Under the pieces are notes generated by a model. The model was not told the DNA's origin and did no database searches. It saw only the letters and a program-made list of their open reading frames with translations. DNA of 35,817 nucleotides from Bacillus sp. SA1-12 (GTDB lineage: Bacteria; Bacillota; Bacilli; Bacillales; Bacillaceae), in assembly GCF_000981385.1 (NCBI RefSeq), contig NZ_LATZ01000030.1:1-35817 (forward strand), written 5' to 3'. This document shows positions 26,812 through 34,692 of this stretch, piece after piece (positions within the stretch are counted from its first letter, which is position 1; each line of letters begins with the position of its first letter). The translations under genes were made by a program, and so were the position numbers.

Positions 26812-27757
26812 CGTCCACTAACCTCCGTCTCATCTCCACAATCTTCTTGGCACATTTCGGGTATTTTGCTAATGAAAACTCGCCAACTACATCTTCACTG
26901 TAAACCTTATTTGTACAAAACGTATATAAACCATCTAACACTGCTTGAACACGATAATCACTACCAGAAATTCGAGGGAGAATCTTCTGTAAAACACAGC
27001 GGTCAAAGGCTTGTTCGAACGTAAGTAAATGGCCTTCCTCGTTATAAGCAAGGTAAAAGCAGATTTCGTCTCTTACTCGATATCCAATATGAGCACCAAT
27101 TGGTTTAAGTATTTCATTTAACATGACTAATTCGCTTGTTGCTTTCTCTACAATTGACGAGTGTTCCTTATAAACATCCTTCAAGTGAAGATAGCTGCCA
27201 GTTAACTGATCATTTCTTAATTCAATACGTTCACTTTCCTCCAAGTCTTGTAAAAATGAAAGATAACCAAGATTTACTTCACTGAATTCAATTGTGTTTG
27301 CTCGATCCAATACTTTTTTACTAAAAGGATGTGTTGTTTCGTCCATGTTAACTGTGCCGATAATATAAACATTTGAAGGCAGTGAAACTGTTTTATTTGC
27401 AATCTCTTCTGACAACAGCTTTGATGTCACAATTTTCCCATCTTGCCAACGGCGGCTTTCCATCACACTTAACAAATCACTAAAGTAATATTCAACTCTT
27501 GCAAGATTCATCTCATCCAGTAAAACAAAATAAGGTCGAGCTGGATCCTCTTCCGCTCTTTGTAGAACTTTTGTAAGAGGTCCTTCTTTAAAGTCCCCCT
27601 TGATGTCAACATAACCTAATAAATCAGAACCATCATTCCAATCTGGACGAACTGGAATTAATGTAAACTGTCCATTTTCCTCTGTTGCTCCTACACTTTC
27701 AGCAAACCATTGTATGATCTTTGTCTTACCAGTACCTGAGATTCCAGAAATAATCAC
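26780..27757 (-). pseudogene. AAA+ motor of a McrB-like protein, C-terminal part
   Basis: A 325-codon frame with Walker A GISGTGKT near its very start, Walker B YFVLLDEMNLARVEYYF, and the McrB-type sensor region IGTVNMDETTHPFSKKVLDRA. It encodes a nucleotide-driven motor of the McrB family (McrB itself uses GTP). The only start available is a GTG just before Walker A, which would lack the first beta strand. In the -1 frame the sequence directly upstream (LKTKPFVIISG) joins the DUF3578 ORF. So this is the second half of a single gene split by a frameshift at about 27772. Confidence 0.8.
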
Positions 27758-27771
27758 AAATGGTTTTGTTT

Positions 27772-28659
27772 TTAAAGAAGGTTGATGATTTCATCTTTTT
27801 CATAGTAAAAGCCCTTGCTTGCGATGTATGTATTTATTTGTTCGATAATTTCAGGCATTGAGTAGTATGGAGTAGGAGGATCCTTAATAAAATCATTTTC
27901 GTTATTATTTATCATGATAAACTCCTCGTAATACCGCACCATTTCTTCTAAATCACTAAGAAGTTGGTCCTCTAATGACATATTATCGATTGAATATGGA
28001 ATGTAGGCAGCTGTTGACAATTCATATTCTCTTGCTTTTGAGCTTTGTCCCAGGTTTAGGTCATTTCCTTTTATTACTCGATCACTCATCGAAATAGAGT
28101 TACGTAAAGCTTGACTTATTTTCTCCATTTCATCTTTAGAAGTCTCCGTCACACCTTGAGCAATTGTTAAATAAAGAGACTTCATATCTTCGCTAAATAA
28201 ATAAACAATATAATATCCTCTTTGAGTAGAGGTGGTTACTTGATTATTCATTACCGCAACCCAAGGAACGGAAGCCCAGTTCCCCTGGCCTACTGAGCCT
28301 TTAATTGTATATTGATTTTTATCTATGAAGTACAAACTTCCCAGTAAACTTGGAATGACATTCCGAACAGTCCCTCCAAGCTCATGTCCAGCAAAAGGAC
28401 CATTCTTTGCGGTAAGATATTCATTCATTACTTTCAAAAAGCTTAATCTTAGTTCTCCATCCACTTTGACATTCCACTCCTCATCCACCAATCCAACCTG
28501 TTCCAACCATTGAAGAATGTTTCTTGTTCGGTACTCAGCTACTGACTCAACCATTAGATTTTCACCACGTGAATTTCGAACGATTAACATCCCCACCTCC
28601 ATTAAGCATTTTAATTTCTCTTGCTTTGAAAATGTAGGGATTAACTCAAGCAGTTCCAT
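27772..28659 (-). pseudogene. DUF3578 (MrcB N-terminal) part of the McrB-like protein
   Basis: A 295-codon frame whose middle carries the DUF3578 signature (GSVGQGNWASVPWVAVM, TTSTQRGYYIVYLFSEDM). This domain is found N-terminal to McrB-type AAA domains, where it is thought to recognise modified DNA. It ends at DEIINLL followed by TAA. Reading the last T twice (-1 frame) restores LKTKPFVIISGISGTGKT and the AAA domain. No strong ribosome binding site is seen before the ATG at 28659. The gap to the preceding gene is 16 bp. Confidence 0.8.
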
Positions 28660-28675
28660 TACCAGTTTAAAATAG

Positions 28676-29014
28676 TCATACTGTAATATTTAATTCTTTA
28701 ATAAACGCTTTTTTATTTTGAGAATTCTTATATTTTTCAATAAGGTTCACATCAACTTGGAATGTATTATTTAATATTCCTAATAGCTTTAGACCTTGTC
28801 TTGCGCGTGACTTTAGTCTTTTTATATTGTCTTCTTTATAAATTTTAGTTATGTTTACTGGGTCAGTACCTTCTACAATCTCATTTAAAAGAGAAATGCA
28901 CTGTTCTAAGCTCACCTCGGGTAACTGATCAGTTGTGTATTCTTTCAATTTAATAGCTGTTCTATTATCTTTTACCGTTTGTTCTACAAATGGTAATTCA
29001 TTAAAGAGAGCCAT
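28676..29014 (-). CDS. Leader gene of the McrBC-like operon, downstream fragment
   Basis: A 112-codon frame (MALFNELPFVEQTVKDN early; basic KRLKSRARQGLKLLG mid-way). Its ATG overlaps the upstream stop as TAATG. Placing the two frames in register gives a continuous RGRSSF-L-MALFNELPF segment, which looks like one conserved motif cut by a missing base. It is therefore either the second part of a gene of about 204 codons or a coupled second protein. The region after residue 60 is helical and basic. Function is unknown; the position suggests an accessory factor of the restriction-type system. Confidence 0.55.
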   Translation of the reverse strand: MALFNELPFVEQTVKDNRTAIKLKEYTTDQLPEVSLEQCISLLNEIVEGTDPVNITKIYKEDNIKRLKSRARQGLKLLGILNNTFQVDVNLIEKYKNSQNKKAFIKELNITV

Positions 29015-29286
29015 TAAAAGGAGCTTCTTCCTCTTGCTTTATCAAAATCATTTGCTGATACTACCCTTGACTTAATAAATTCTCCCCAGCCTTGTTCAAT
29101 GAAATTCATAGATAAGAAATCTGTTGGTTCTGTTCTTTCCCCTTTTTCGAATTTTTCTCTTGAGGATTCTGTTTCAACGTATATACCTGTATCATCAGCT
29201 TTAATTATCTTGTTTGGCTTTTGTGATGATAATGTATGTATTATTAGGTTTTTCTTTGCTATTTCTTTTAGAAGATTTACAATCAT
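29014..29286 (-). CDS. Leader gene of the McrBC-like operon, upstream fragment
   Basis: A 90-codon frame from ATG 29286 (MIVNLLKEIAKKNLIIHTLS) with AGGAGG 5 nt upstream. It ends in KARGRSSF and TAA. Visible content is a short helix, a beta-rich stretch (NKIIKADDTGIYVETE) and a helix with FIEQGWGEFIKS. I believe similar small domains occur next to restriction and defence genes, but I cannot name the family. The frame stops one base out of register with the next ORF, as described for 28676-29014. Confidence 0.6.
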   Translation of the reverse strand: MIVNLLKEIAKKNLIIHTLSSQKPNKIIKADDTGIYVETESSREKFEKGERTEPTDFLSMNFIEQGWGEFIKSRVVSANDFDKARGRSSF

Positions 29287-29346
29287 TGTTTCCTCCTGAA
29301 GCAAATACTATAGTCACATCTTACCATATTTAGTAAAATGATAATT

Positions 29347-29377
29347 AAAAAAGAGTCAACCTCTAAATTTTGAGGTT
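29347..29377 (-). terminator. Hairpin with T-run between nuclease and McrBC-like operon
   Basis: On the minus strand AACCTC (29377-29372) pairs with GAGGTT (29363-29358), followed by GACTC and six T. It lies about 60 bp before the McrBC-like leader gene and probably stops transcription coming from the DUF262 gene. Confidence 0.6.
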
Positions 29378-29477
29378 AATTAATCAGAAACAATTATTAT
29401 TGAAAATTGAATACCAACAAATATCTTCAATCTTTTCATTTATATTAGATTATTTATTTTCATATTATAAATATAAA

Positions 29478-29504
29478 ACGTTCCTTATGATGTGTAAGGA
29501 ACGT
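29478..29504. repeat. Perfect 10-bp hairpin
   Basis: ACGTTCCTTA (29478-29487) and TAAGGAACGT (29495-29504) form a perfect stem with a 7-nt loop. On the minus strand a TTTATATTT tract follows, so it may be a second terminator for the DUF262 gene. Confidence 0.55.
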
Positions 29505-29531
29505 GTAAATTACCTTTTCTAATCTTAATCA

Positions 29532-29550
29532 GATCCCGGATGTCGGGATC
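29532..29550. repeat. GC-rich 7-bp hairpin with tRNA-like flank
   Basis: GATCCCG (29532-29538) and CGGGATC (29544-29550) form a stem in otherwise AT-rich DNA. The minus strand reads GGTTCGATCCCG, which recalls a tRNA T-arm, but no tRNA can be folded around it. Confidence 0.4.
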
Positions 29551-29669
29551 GAACCTCCAAAATGAATTTTTTATTAAACCACAATTTAATACTTCAATAT
29601 GTTTTCTTCAATTTTAACTAGCACAATATACTATTTCTAAAAGAAAAATTCTTTACCTTAATAATAAAT

Positions 29670-31469
29670 TTATAACGAAAAATAAAAGTTCTTAATTTTC
29701 TGTGCCATCATAGTTCTTCTTATTTCTAAAAACACTTCATAATTTGAAAAATCCATATTAAGTATTTGTTCTGGAATACAATTTTCTTCTAGGTTTTTCC
29801 TTAATATTTGTAAGTTTGATATTTCTCCATATTTTTTTGTTGTTGTAGAATTGCATTGCCTCATTACAGCATCCATATAAATGTTTGGGGCTTGGTCTTT
29901 AATGGCAATATTTATTTCTTGCTGTGTGTAAGTATAATTAGCTATTTGATTATATTGTCCACGGTTATTATATCCATTACGTTGTAAGTATTTTTTAGGG
30001 AAGATATAATGTATATCCCCTCTTTCTTCAATTAAATGTCTAACTTCAACTTCTTTAGACAAAAAACCTCTGTCACTACCCTTGACTTGTGCCATTAAAA
30101 ATAAATGAAAATAGGGGCTGCTTGCAACAGAAGTATTGAGCCGTGTTACCAAAATGTTGTTCCAAAATGCATCCGAGAGTTCACCTTCTTCTGTATTTTT
30201 TACATAGATTTCTGGATCCCCTGCAGTATTAAATCGACGAACATCATACTCAAACATTGATTCTGGAGAACCAGAATATCTTCCCGTAAGCATGGATAAA
30301 ACTAACCATTTTCTTACTGTTCTATTTATAACTGTTTGATCTAATTTTTTATCACGAAGTAATAAGTACAAAATGTAACCGAAGTTTAGTGTGTTTTGTG
30401 AACGGATGAGGCTTTTATTAATAATGCCAGCTGATTTTACAATCATGAGATATCTCTTAAAGTTCGTCTCATTAATAAAAGATAATACTCCTTCTTCCAA
30501 TGTATTAAAGGACTCTTCTGCAATTTCTTCTTTGTACTCTCTTGTTTCAAAACTTCTACCCGATAGAAGGCTAACAAGATTAGAAAGTTTTCCCCTAAAA
30601 AACTTAAATGTAAATGCTACGCGTAGTAAATCAGAATAGTCTGGTATGTACAAAGAATCCGTATGATCTTTTATCCATTTTATTTTGTTAAAATATTCAG
30701 TCGAGGTAAATTCAGTATCATTTGCTTGTATAGATGAAAAATCAGCAGGATTCTTTGCTAAATGACAGAAATAATCTATTAATTTTCGAATAAAAACTCC
30801 GTTGTAGGTTTCATTTACTGCTATCTTAGACATTGCAAAATCCGCTTGACTTAAAACTACACCCTGTGAATTAATTCTTATAAAAATTTCTGTTACCGTC
30901 TCGATATCTAGTTCATGAGAAAGTTCTATAATACCCAAATTACTATAACGGATGTTTAGTAAATTATTTATTATTTGTCCTATTGCACTTTGATCAGCAA
31001 TTTCATTAGTATGACAATAGCTTCCTACAAAGCCAAAAAGGTCAAAACCTTTTTTAAAGAAACTTGAAATATCGCTAATCCATTCAGAGTCCTTTTGTAT
31101 TGCTGGGTTCGAAACTTCAAACCTTTCTTCCTTTGGATTAAATGCAATTTTAACCCTTTTTTTCTTATAGTCTGAACCAATAACTTCTTCCCCTAATAAA
31201 GCCGCAGTCATAGCAGTAATTCTTTGTTGACCATCTATTAGTATTTTCTTTCCCATTGAGTGAGTTCCATCTTTTAACTTTGTATCTGGATTTCTCCATG
31301 TAATGATGTAACCGACAGGATAACCTTGATATAATGAATCCATTAAATCCCTAACCTTACTACTATCCCAAACAAATGGGCGTTGTATCTCAGGGATTGC
31401 TATTTCTTCAGCTTTGATCCATCCTAATATCGTATCAATTGAACTATTATTAACTACGTATTTTGCCAC
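29670..31469 (-). CDS. DUF262/HNH endonuclease, GmrSD-like (type IV restriction)
   Basis: A 599-residue protein. The N-terminal DUF262 domain (ParB/Srx-like nucleotide-processing fold) shows IPEIQRPFVWD (about 24-34) and ILIDGQQRITA, its DGQQR motif. The C-terminal part resembles the HNH (DUF1524-type) nuclease region in GDIHYIFPKKYL and YNQIANYTYT. Where the family usually has HHIFP, here the residue before IFP is Tyr488 (codon TAT at 30008-30006), one transition from His. The nuclease may thus be impaired. Such proteins restrict phage DNA with modified bases. The start is GTG with AGGAGG upstream. The gene lies about 380 bp upstream of the McrBC-like operon, separated by terminators. Confidence 0.85.
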   Translation of the reverse strand: MAKYVVNNSSIDTILGWIKAEEIAIPEIQRPFVWDSSKVRDLMDSLYQGYPVGYIITWRNPDTKLKDGTHSMGKKILIDGQQRITAMTAALLGEEVIGSDYKKKRVKIAFNPKEERFEVSNPAIQKDSEWISDISSFFKKGFDLFGFVGSYCHTNEIADQSAIGQIINNLLNIRYSNLGIIELSHELDIETVTEIFIRINSQGVVLSQADFAMSKIAVNETYNGVFIRKLIDYFCHLAKNPADFSSIQANDTEFTSTEYFNKIKWIKDHTDSLYIPDYSDLLRVAFTFKFFRGKLSNLVSLLSGRSFETREYKEEIAEESFNTLEEGVLSFINETNFKRYLMIVKSAGIINKSLIRSQNTLNFGYILYLLLRDKKLDQTVINRTVRKWLVLSMLTGRYSGSPESMFEYDVRRFNTAGDPEIYVKNTEEGELSDAFWNNILVTRLNTSVASSPYFHLFLMAQVKGSDRGFLSKEVEVRHLIEERGDIHYIFPKKYLQRNGYNNRGQYNQIANYTYTQQEINIAIKDQAPNIYMDAVMRQCNSTTTKKYGEISNLQILRKNLEENCIPEQILNMDFSNYEVFLEIRRTMMAQKIKNFYFSL

Positions 31470-31919
31470 TTTTATCCTCCTTGCTATTATTAATGTAAAA
31501 AAGAGACGTTTACTTTAACTTTTACGATTTCAATTAACAAAAAAATTCATATTTACAGTTTTACAAAAGGTTTTATGACTTGAAGGTACTAGTGATAATA
31601 TTATTATTTTCCTATCAGAGTTTTGATTTAAGAAACCTTACTCCTTATATATCCTTTAATCCTTTTAGACAAACTATCACTTTCTAATTCTTTAAAGTTG
31701 TAATAATAAAGAATCTAATCACTTTGTTTCTAGTATTAGAATCAATTGCGTGCATGGATATACCTTAGTATTTTTTCTCTTTTTGCACTTCAATTTCTGA
31801 TAACTTTGTTTCTATTGTCCTTCAACTGAGATGTTTGATTTTCATTCCAAAGTTATGCCATATTTATTCCATCCTTTTGTCTTGAGGAAAAAATTCTAAG
31901 AATTTTTGGAGTTTATTGA
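31470..31919. other. Intergenic region upstream of the DUF262 gene
   Basis: AT-rich sequence with no convincing ORF on either strand. The left end should carry the promoter of the DUF262 gene. The right end probably contains the decayed start of the pseudogene at 31920. Confidence 0.4.
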
Positions 31920-32349
31920 GCAAACACAGTAGAATTGGATGTTCTTAAATCAGAACCGGATTTTATTGAGGATGCAGAACAAAAAGCATTATAAGATATT
32001 ATTACTATTCATCGTGAACCATCATTTGCACAAATTTTGTTTAGCCTCATTGATAAGAAAGGCTGCATTGACTACGATATTTACAAAGACTGGTATTGAC
32101 CGCAGGCATTTTTCGAAAAGCAAATCAAATTATCGACCAGGCAAACCTACAGTGATCGTGCTGCCTTTGGCTCTTGAACTAAACAAAAAAGAAACCGATA
32201 AAATGTTACGTTCTGCCGGTTTCTCCTTTTCAAATAGTGATAAGTTTGATCTGGTTATTCTGTTTTGCTTAGAAAAAGGAATTTATGACTTAGATGAAGT
32301 TAATCAAGCATTGAATTACTTACATCTAAAGCCTTTAATTAAGTATTAG
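31920..32349 (+). pseudogene. Decayed HTH-type regulator-like gene
   Basis: Coding-like sequence broken several times. One frame reads VELDVLKSEPDFIEDAEQKAL then TAA then DIITIHREPSFAQILF. Another gives SLIDKKGCIDYDIYK. The third carries the C-terminal half (TGIDRRHFSKSKSNYRPGK, ALELNKKETDKMLRSAGF, FDLVILFCLEKGIYDLDEV) to TAA at 32349. Joined, the pieces give a protein whose second half resembles a helix-turn-helix-like module common in Bacillaceae (ID-RR-FSK-RS followed by ALxLxxxET). At least one stop and two frameshifts are needed. The open frame at 31939-32349 is an artefact of these shifts in its first third. Confidence 0.65.
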
Positions 32350-32468
32350 AATAATATGGATATCTGTCTTGCAATTGCTAAATCAACATCGATTGTAGGA
32401 TTCATATTAATAATGAAATTGTTTTTCTAATTTCTTAATTTACATGTAAAAGGCTATCATTCAGGTGT

Positions 32469-32747
32469 TTACCCGTTATCAGCTGGAAGAAGTCTCTCAT
32501 CAATCACCTTTTCTAACCGATTAATCCGTTCTTGTAAAAGATGTCGTTCTTTTTCTTGGTGTCTGGCTTTTGAGGAATAATAAGAGTCTGTTTCCCACCA
32601 ATCAAGGCCAATTTCTTTTGCCTTGTCAACAGACGCAACGAGTAACCGTATTTTGATGGTGAGCAGGTCAACATCAGCCAGCGATATCTTGATATCACCT
32701 GCTATAACGACACCCTTATCTAATATTTTTTCTAACACCTCAAGCAA
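32469..32747 (-). CDS. gvpJ: Gas vesicle protein GvpJ
   Basis: A GvpA/GvpJ-family protein of about 92 residues. The core LEKILDKGVVIAGDIKIS, then DVDLLTIKIRLLVASVDKAKEIG and DWWETDSYYSSKA, closely follows Bacillus GvpJ, a minor gas-vesicle shell or assembly protein. The C-terminal helix is charged. The start is unclear. A strong AAAAGGAGG site lies upstream, but no ATG, GTG or TTG is at the right distance, and the first usable TTG (32747) is about 25 nt away. The true start codon may have been lost. It follows the gvpA-gvpK remnant directly. Confidence 0.75.
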   Translation of the reverse strand: MLEVLEKILDKGVVIAGDIKISLADVDLLTIKIRLLVASVDKAKEIGLDWWETDSYYSSKARHQEKERHLLQERINRLEKVIDERLLPADNG

Positions 32748-32791
32748 ATTCCCTGATTGTGTAGAGGAAGGCTTCCTCCTTTTCGTATTGC

Positions 32792-32878
32792 CTACATTAA
32801 TCTTCCAAGCGGGCCCAATTCGGTGTTTAGATCCTCATGCTCCAGTCCAAAAATAATCTTTAATTCCTCCATCTTTTC
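32792..32878 (-). pseudogene. gvpK: gvpK 3' fragment
   Basis: In a frame different from gvpA, the minus strand reads [20 protein letters not shown] and then LGPLGRLM before TAG at 32794-32792. This is the typical C-terminus of GvpK (acidic helix followed by DLN-x-x-LGPLG). The rest of gvpK is missing. The fragment is fused to gvpA codons at about 32877. Confidence 0.75.
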
Positions 32879-33047
32879 TTAACCACGTATCAACACTGGC
32901 AATGACAATACGGGCATCAATTGTAAGAAGCTCAATTCCAATTAACGAAACACGAGCCCACAAATCAATGACGAGACCCTTATCTAGAATACGGTCAATT
33001 ACTTCAGCTAGACTTGAAGAGTCTACACTTTTCTGAATAGCAGCCAT
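32835..33047 (-). pseudogene. gvpA: Truncated gas vesicle structural gene gvpA
   Basis: GvpA is the main shell protein of gas vesicles. From ATG 33047 (AAGGTGGGG upstream) the sequence reads [20 protein letters not shown], then [21 protein letters not shown], matching Bacillus GvpA closely. After DTWLR (32877) the expected YAEAVGLL tail is absent. The frame runs into gvpK DNA, giving a short unrelated tail ([13 protein letters not shown]) and a stop. About 57 of the expected 88 or so residues remain. The genes normally between gvpA and gvpK (such as P, Q, R, N, F, G, L, S) are gone. Confidence 0.8.
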
Positions 33048-33325
33048 CACGTCCCCACCTTCCATAGGCTAACTCAAGGGGGATCCTTATAGATTATTCT
33101 CTGTATCATTTACAGGTGACGCACCCCTTCATAACAGAAGCTTCTTCGTAAAAAACGAATTACTAATACTATATGAATTTCTGATAGAGTTCGTATGGAC
33201 AAACACAATCAATTAAATACCTTCGAAATTTCATTGGGATAATCTCGCTAGTTTTTCTCATATAAGATCTATTAATACTTTTAGCTTGAAAATCTAAGGA
33301 GATAACATTATGAGCGAAAACCTGA

Positions 33326-33469
33326 ATGAATGTAGTGAAAAGATTACGAGGGAATAGTAAAAGTAAGGAGACGATCAAAAACTTCACTAGTTATATAAAA
33401 ACTGAACATTCATATGGCATTAAAACAACGAAAGAGGAATGTTTAACCCGATTAATTAAAAAGGCATGA
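33326..33469 (+). CDS. Possible small ORF
   Basis: A 47-codon frame (MNVVKRLRGNSKSKETIKNF, ending in CLTRLIKKA) on the plus strand. It overlaps another very short frame with a strong AAGGAG site (ATG 33310, 15 codons, MSENLNECSEKITRE). One of the two, or a shifted fusion of both, may be a real gene. The longer frame ends inside a terminator hairpin. The family is not recognised. Confidence 0.3.
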   Translation: MNVVKRLRGNSKSKETIKNFTSYIKTEHSYGIKTTKEECLTRLIKKA

Positions 33470-33489
33470 GTCCAGGCTGAACTCATGCC
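33458..33489 (-). terminator. Terminator of the nucleoside hydrolase gene
   Basis: GGCATGAGT (33463-33471) and ACTCATGCC (33481-33489) form a perfect 9-bp stem with a 9-nt loop. A run of five T follows on the minus strand. It lies about 45 bp after the hydrolase stop. Confidence 0.8.
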
Positions 33490-33534
33490 AAAAATACTAC
33501 AAATATAATGATGTTCAAGGAGAAATCGTGCACA

Positions 33535-34461
33535 CTATTTTTTCCCATCTCTCAATTTTCTAAATAAATCCCTAAAGATCACATCACGATTCATATAGTT
33601 CACATACCGGATAAAATGTCTCGATGAATCAAAGCTCCATGTCAGCTGGTCTGTTAAAACGGGACTGTGAACAAGCTGTGTAGATACGGCTTTGTCTAAG
33701 TTTAAAAGATACGCGATAGCAGAAATATCCCAGATCACCTTGGAATAAGCAAAATGATCATCATGATACTCCTCAAATCGTTCAGCGAGGAAATCTCCAA
33801 TTTTACCCTGACCTCTTACATATTGATTCATTTCCGGCAGTGTCGTATGTAGATGGGAGGTTACGCCCATGCAAGGGATTTGAACAACAGGTACCCCGCA
33901 ATCAAAAATCAATCGGGCAGCTAAAACGTCTTGCTGCAAATTAAATTCAGCTGTATCCTGCCAATGTAATGCATGACCTCCAAGCCATACAACAACGATT
34001 TTTTCGATAATTTTTGGTTCGATTAATATAGCTGAGGCCACATTTGTAATCGCACCAATGGCCACCACATACAAGGGATCGTCCTCATCCGCCTCCATTG
34101 CTCTCTTTACTAAATCTAACGTTGCTTTATTACGATGAGGCTGATGTAAATCTCTTAAATAATCTGTTGATCCTTTATAGACGAAGCCTTCTGGAGTGAC
34201 ATTCAGTTTTTCTAGTATTCTTAGAATCTCATCATAGCTTTTTTCCATCCCATCTTCCGGTCCGGTTGATTTATCATTGTAAAAAGGAGCAGCATAGATG
34301 GCTTCAACATTTAACTTTTCTGCGGATTGTAATGCATAGACAATCGCAAATTGATCATCTACCTCATTAAAAGTATCCGTATCCAGGACCATGCGGATTT
34401 TGGAAGTTGGGGGTTCTAATCTTTTTACTAGTTTTTCAGTACTGATTGTTGGGAAGTTCAT
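33535..34461 (-). CDS. Inosine-uridine preferring nucleoside hydrolase
   Basis: A 308-residue enzyme of the IUNH family, which cleaves the N-glycosidic bond of nucleosides to base and ribose for salvage. The calcium-binding N-terminal motif appears as VLDTDTFNEVDDQFAI (about 24-39). The substrate region shows VVWLGGHALHW and EFNLQQDVLAARLIF with the conserved N and D, and IWDISAIAYLL near the end holds the last Asp ligand. The start is set at ATG 34461, 8 nt after AGAGGAG. The open frame extends 32 codons further upstream, where the site abuts the ATG. It appears monocistronic with its own terminator. Confidence 0.87.
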   Translation of the reverse strand: MNFPTISTEKLVKRLEPPTSKIRMVLDTDTFNEVDDQFAIVYALQSAEKLNVEAIYAAPFYNDKSTGPEDGMEKSYDEILRILEKLNVTPEGFVYKGSTDYLRDLHQPHRNKATLDLVKRAMEADEDDPLYVVAIGAITNVASAILIEPKIIEKIVVVWLGGHALHWQDTAEFNLQQDVLAARLIFDCGVPVVQIPCMGVTSHLHTTLPEMNQYVRGQGKIGDFLAERFEEYHDDHFAYSKVIWDISAIAYLLNLDKAVSTQLVHSPVLTDQLTWSFDSSRHFIRYVNYMNRDVIFRDLFRKLRDGKK

Positions 34462-34692
34462 GGCATACACTCCTCTGATAAAATGGCTTTGCTCTAATTT
34501 TACTAGAAAATACCGCAATTGGTAACCGTTTTCAATTATTGATTCTTTCCTTTTCATTCCTCCCTTATTTTTTTAGTAAATTCTTTTTCAGCACCATTTT
34601 ATGGAAGAGCTATCGCTAAATTATTTTAGTAAAAAATAATTCAACTACCATAACTTTGATAGTCTCTAAAGGATTATGTTCATAATATTTAA

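Noticed and set aside
26413..29016. Programmed -1 frameshifting in the McrBC-like operon
   Set aside because: No standard slippery heptamer in the right register precedes the stops, and the third break is an in-frame TAA that frameshifting would not bypass. Kept only as a minor alternative.
29521..29560. tRNA gene
   Set aside because: A T-arm-like string is present but no acceptor, D or anticodon stems can be formed around it.
33169..33387. 72-codon minus-strand ORF with a hydrophobic start
   Set aside because: No ribosome binding site is present and the region reads better on the other strand. The composition looks random.
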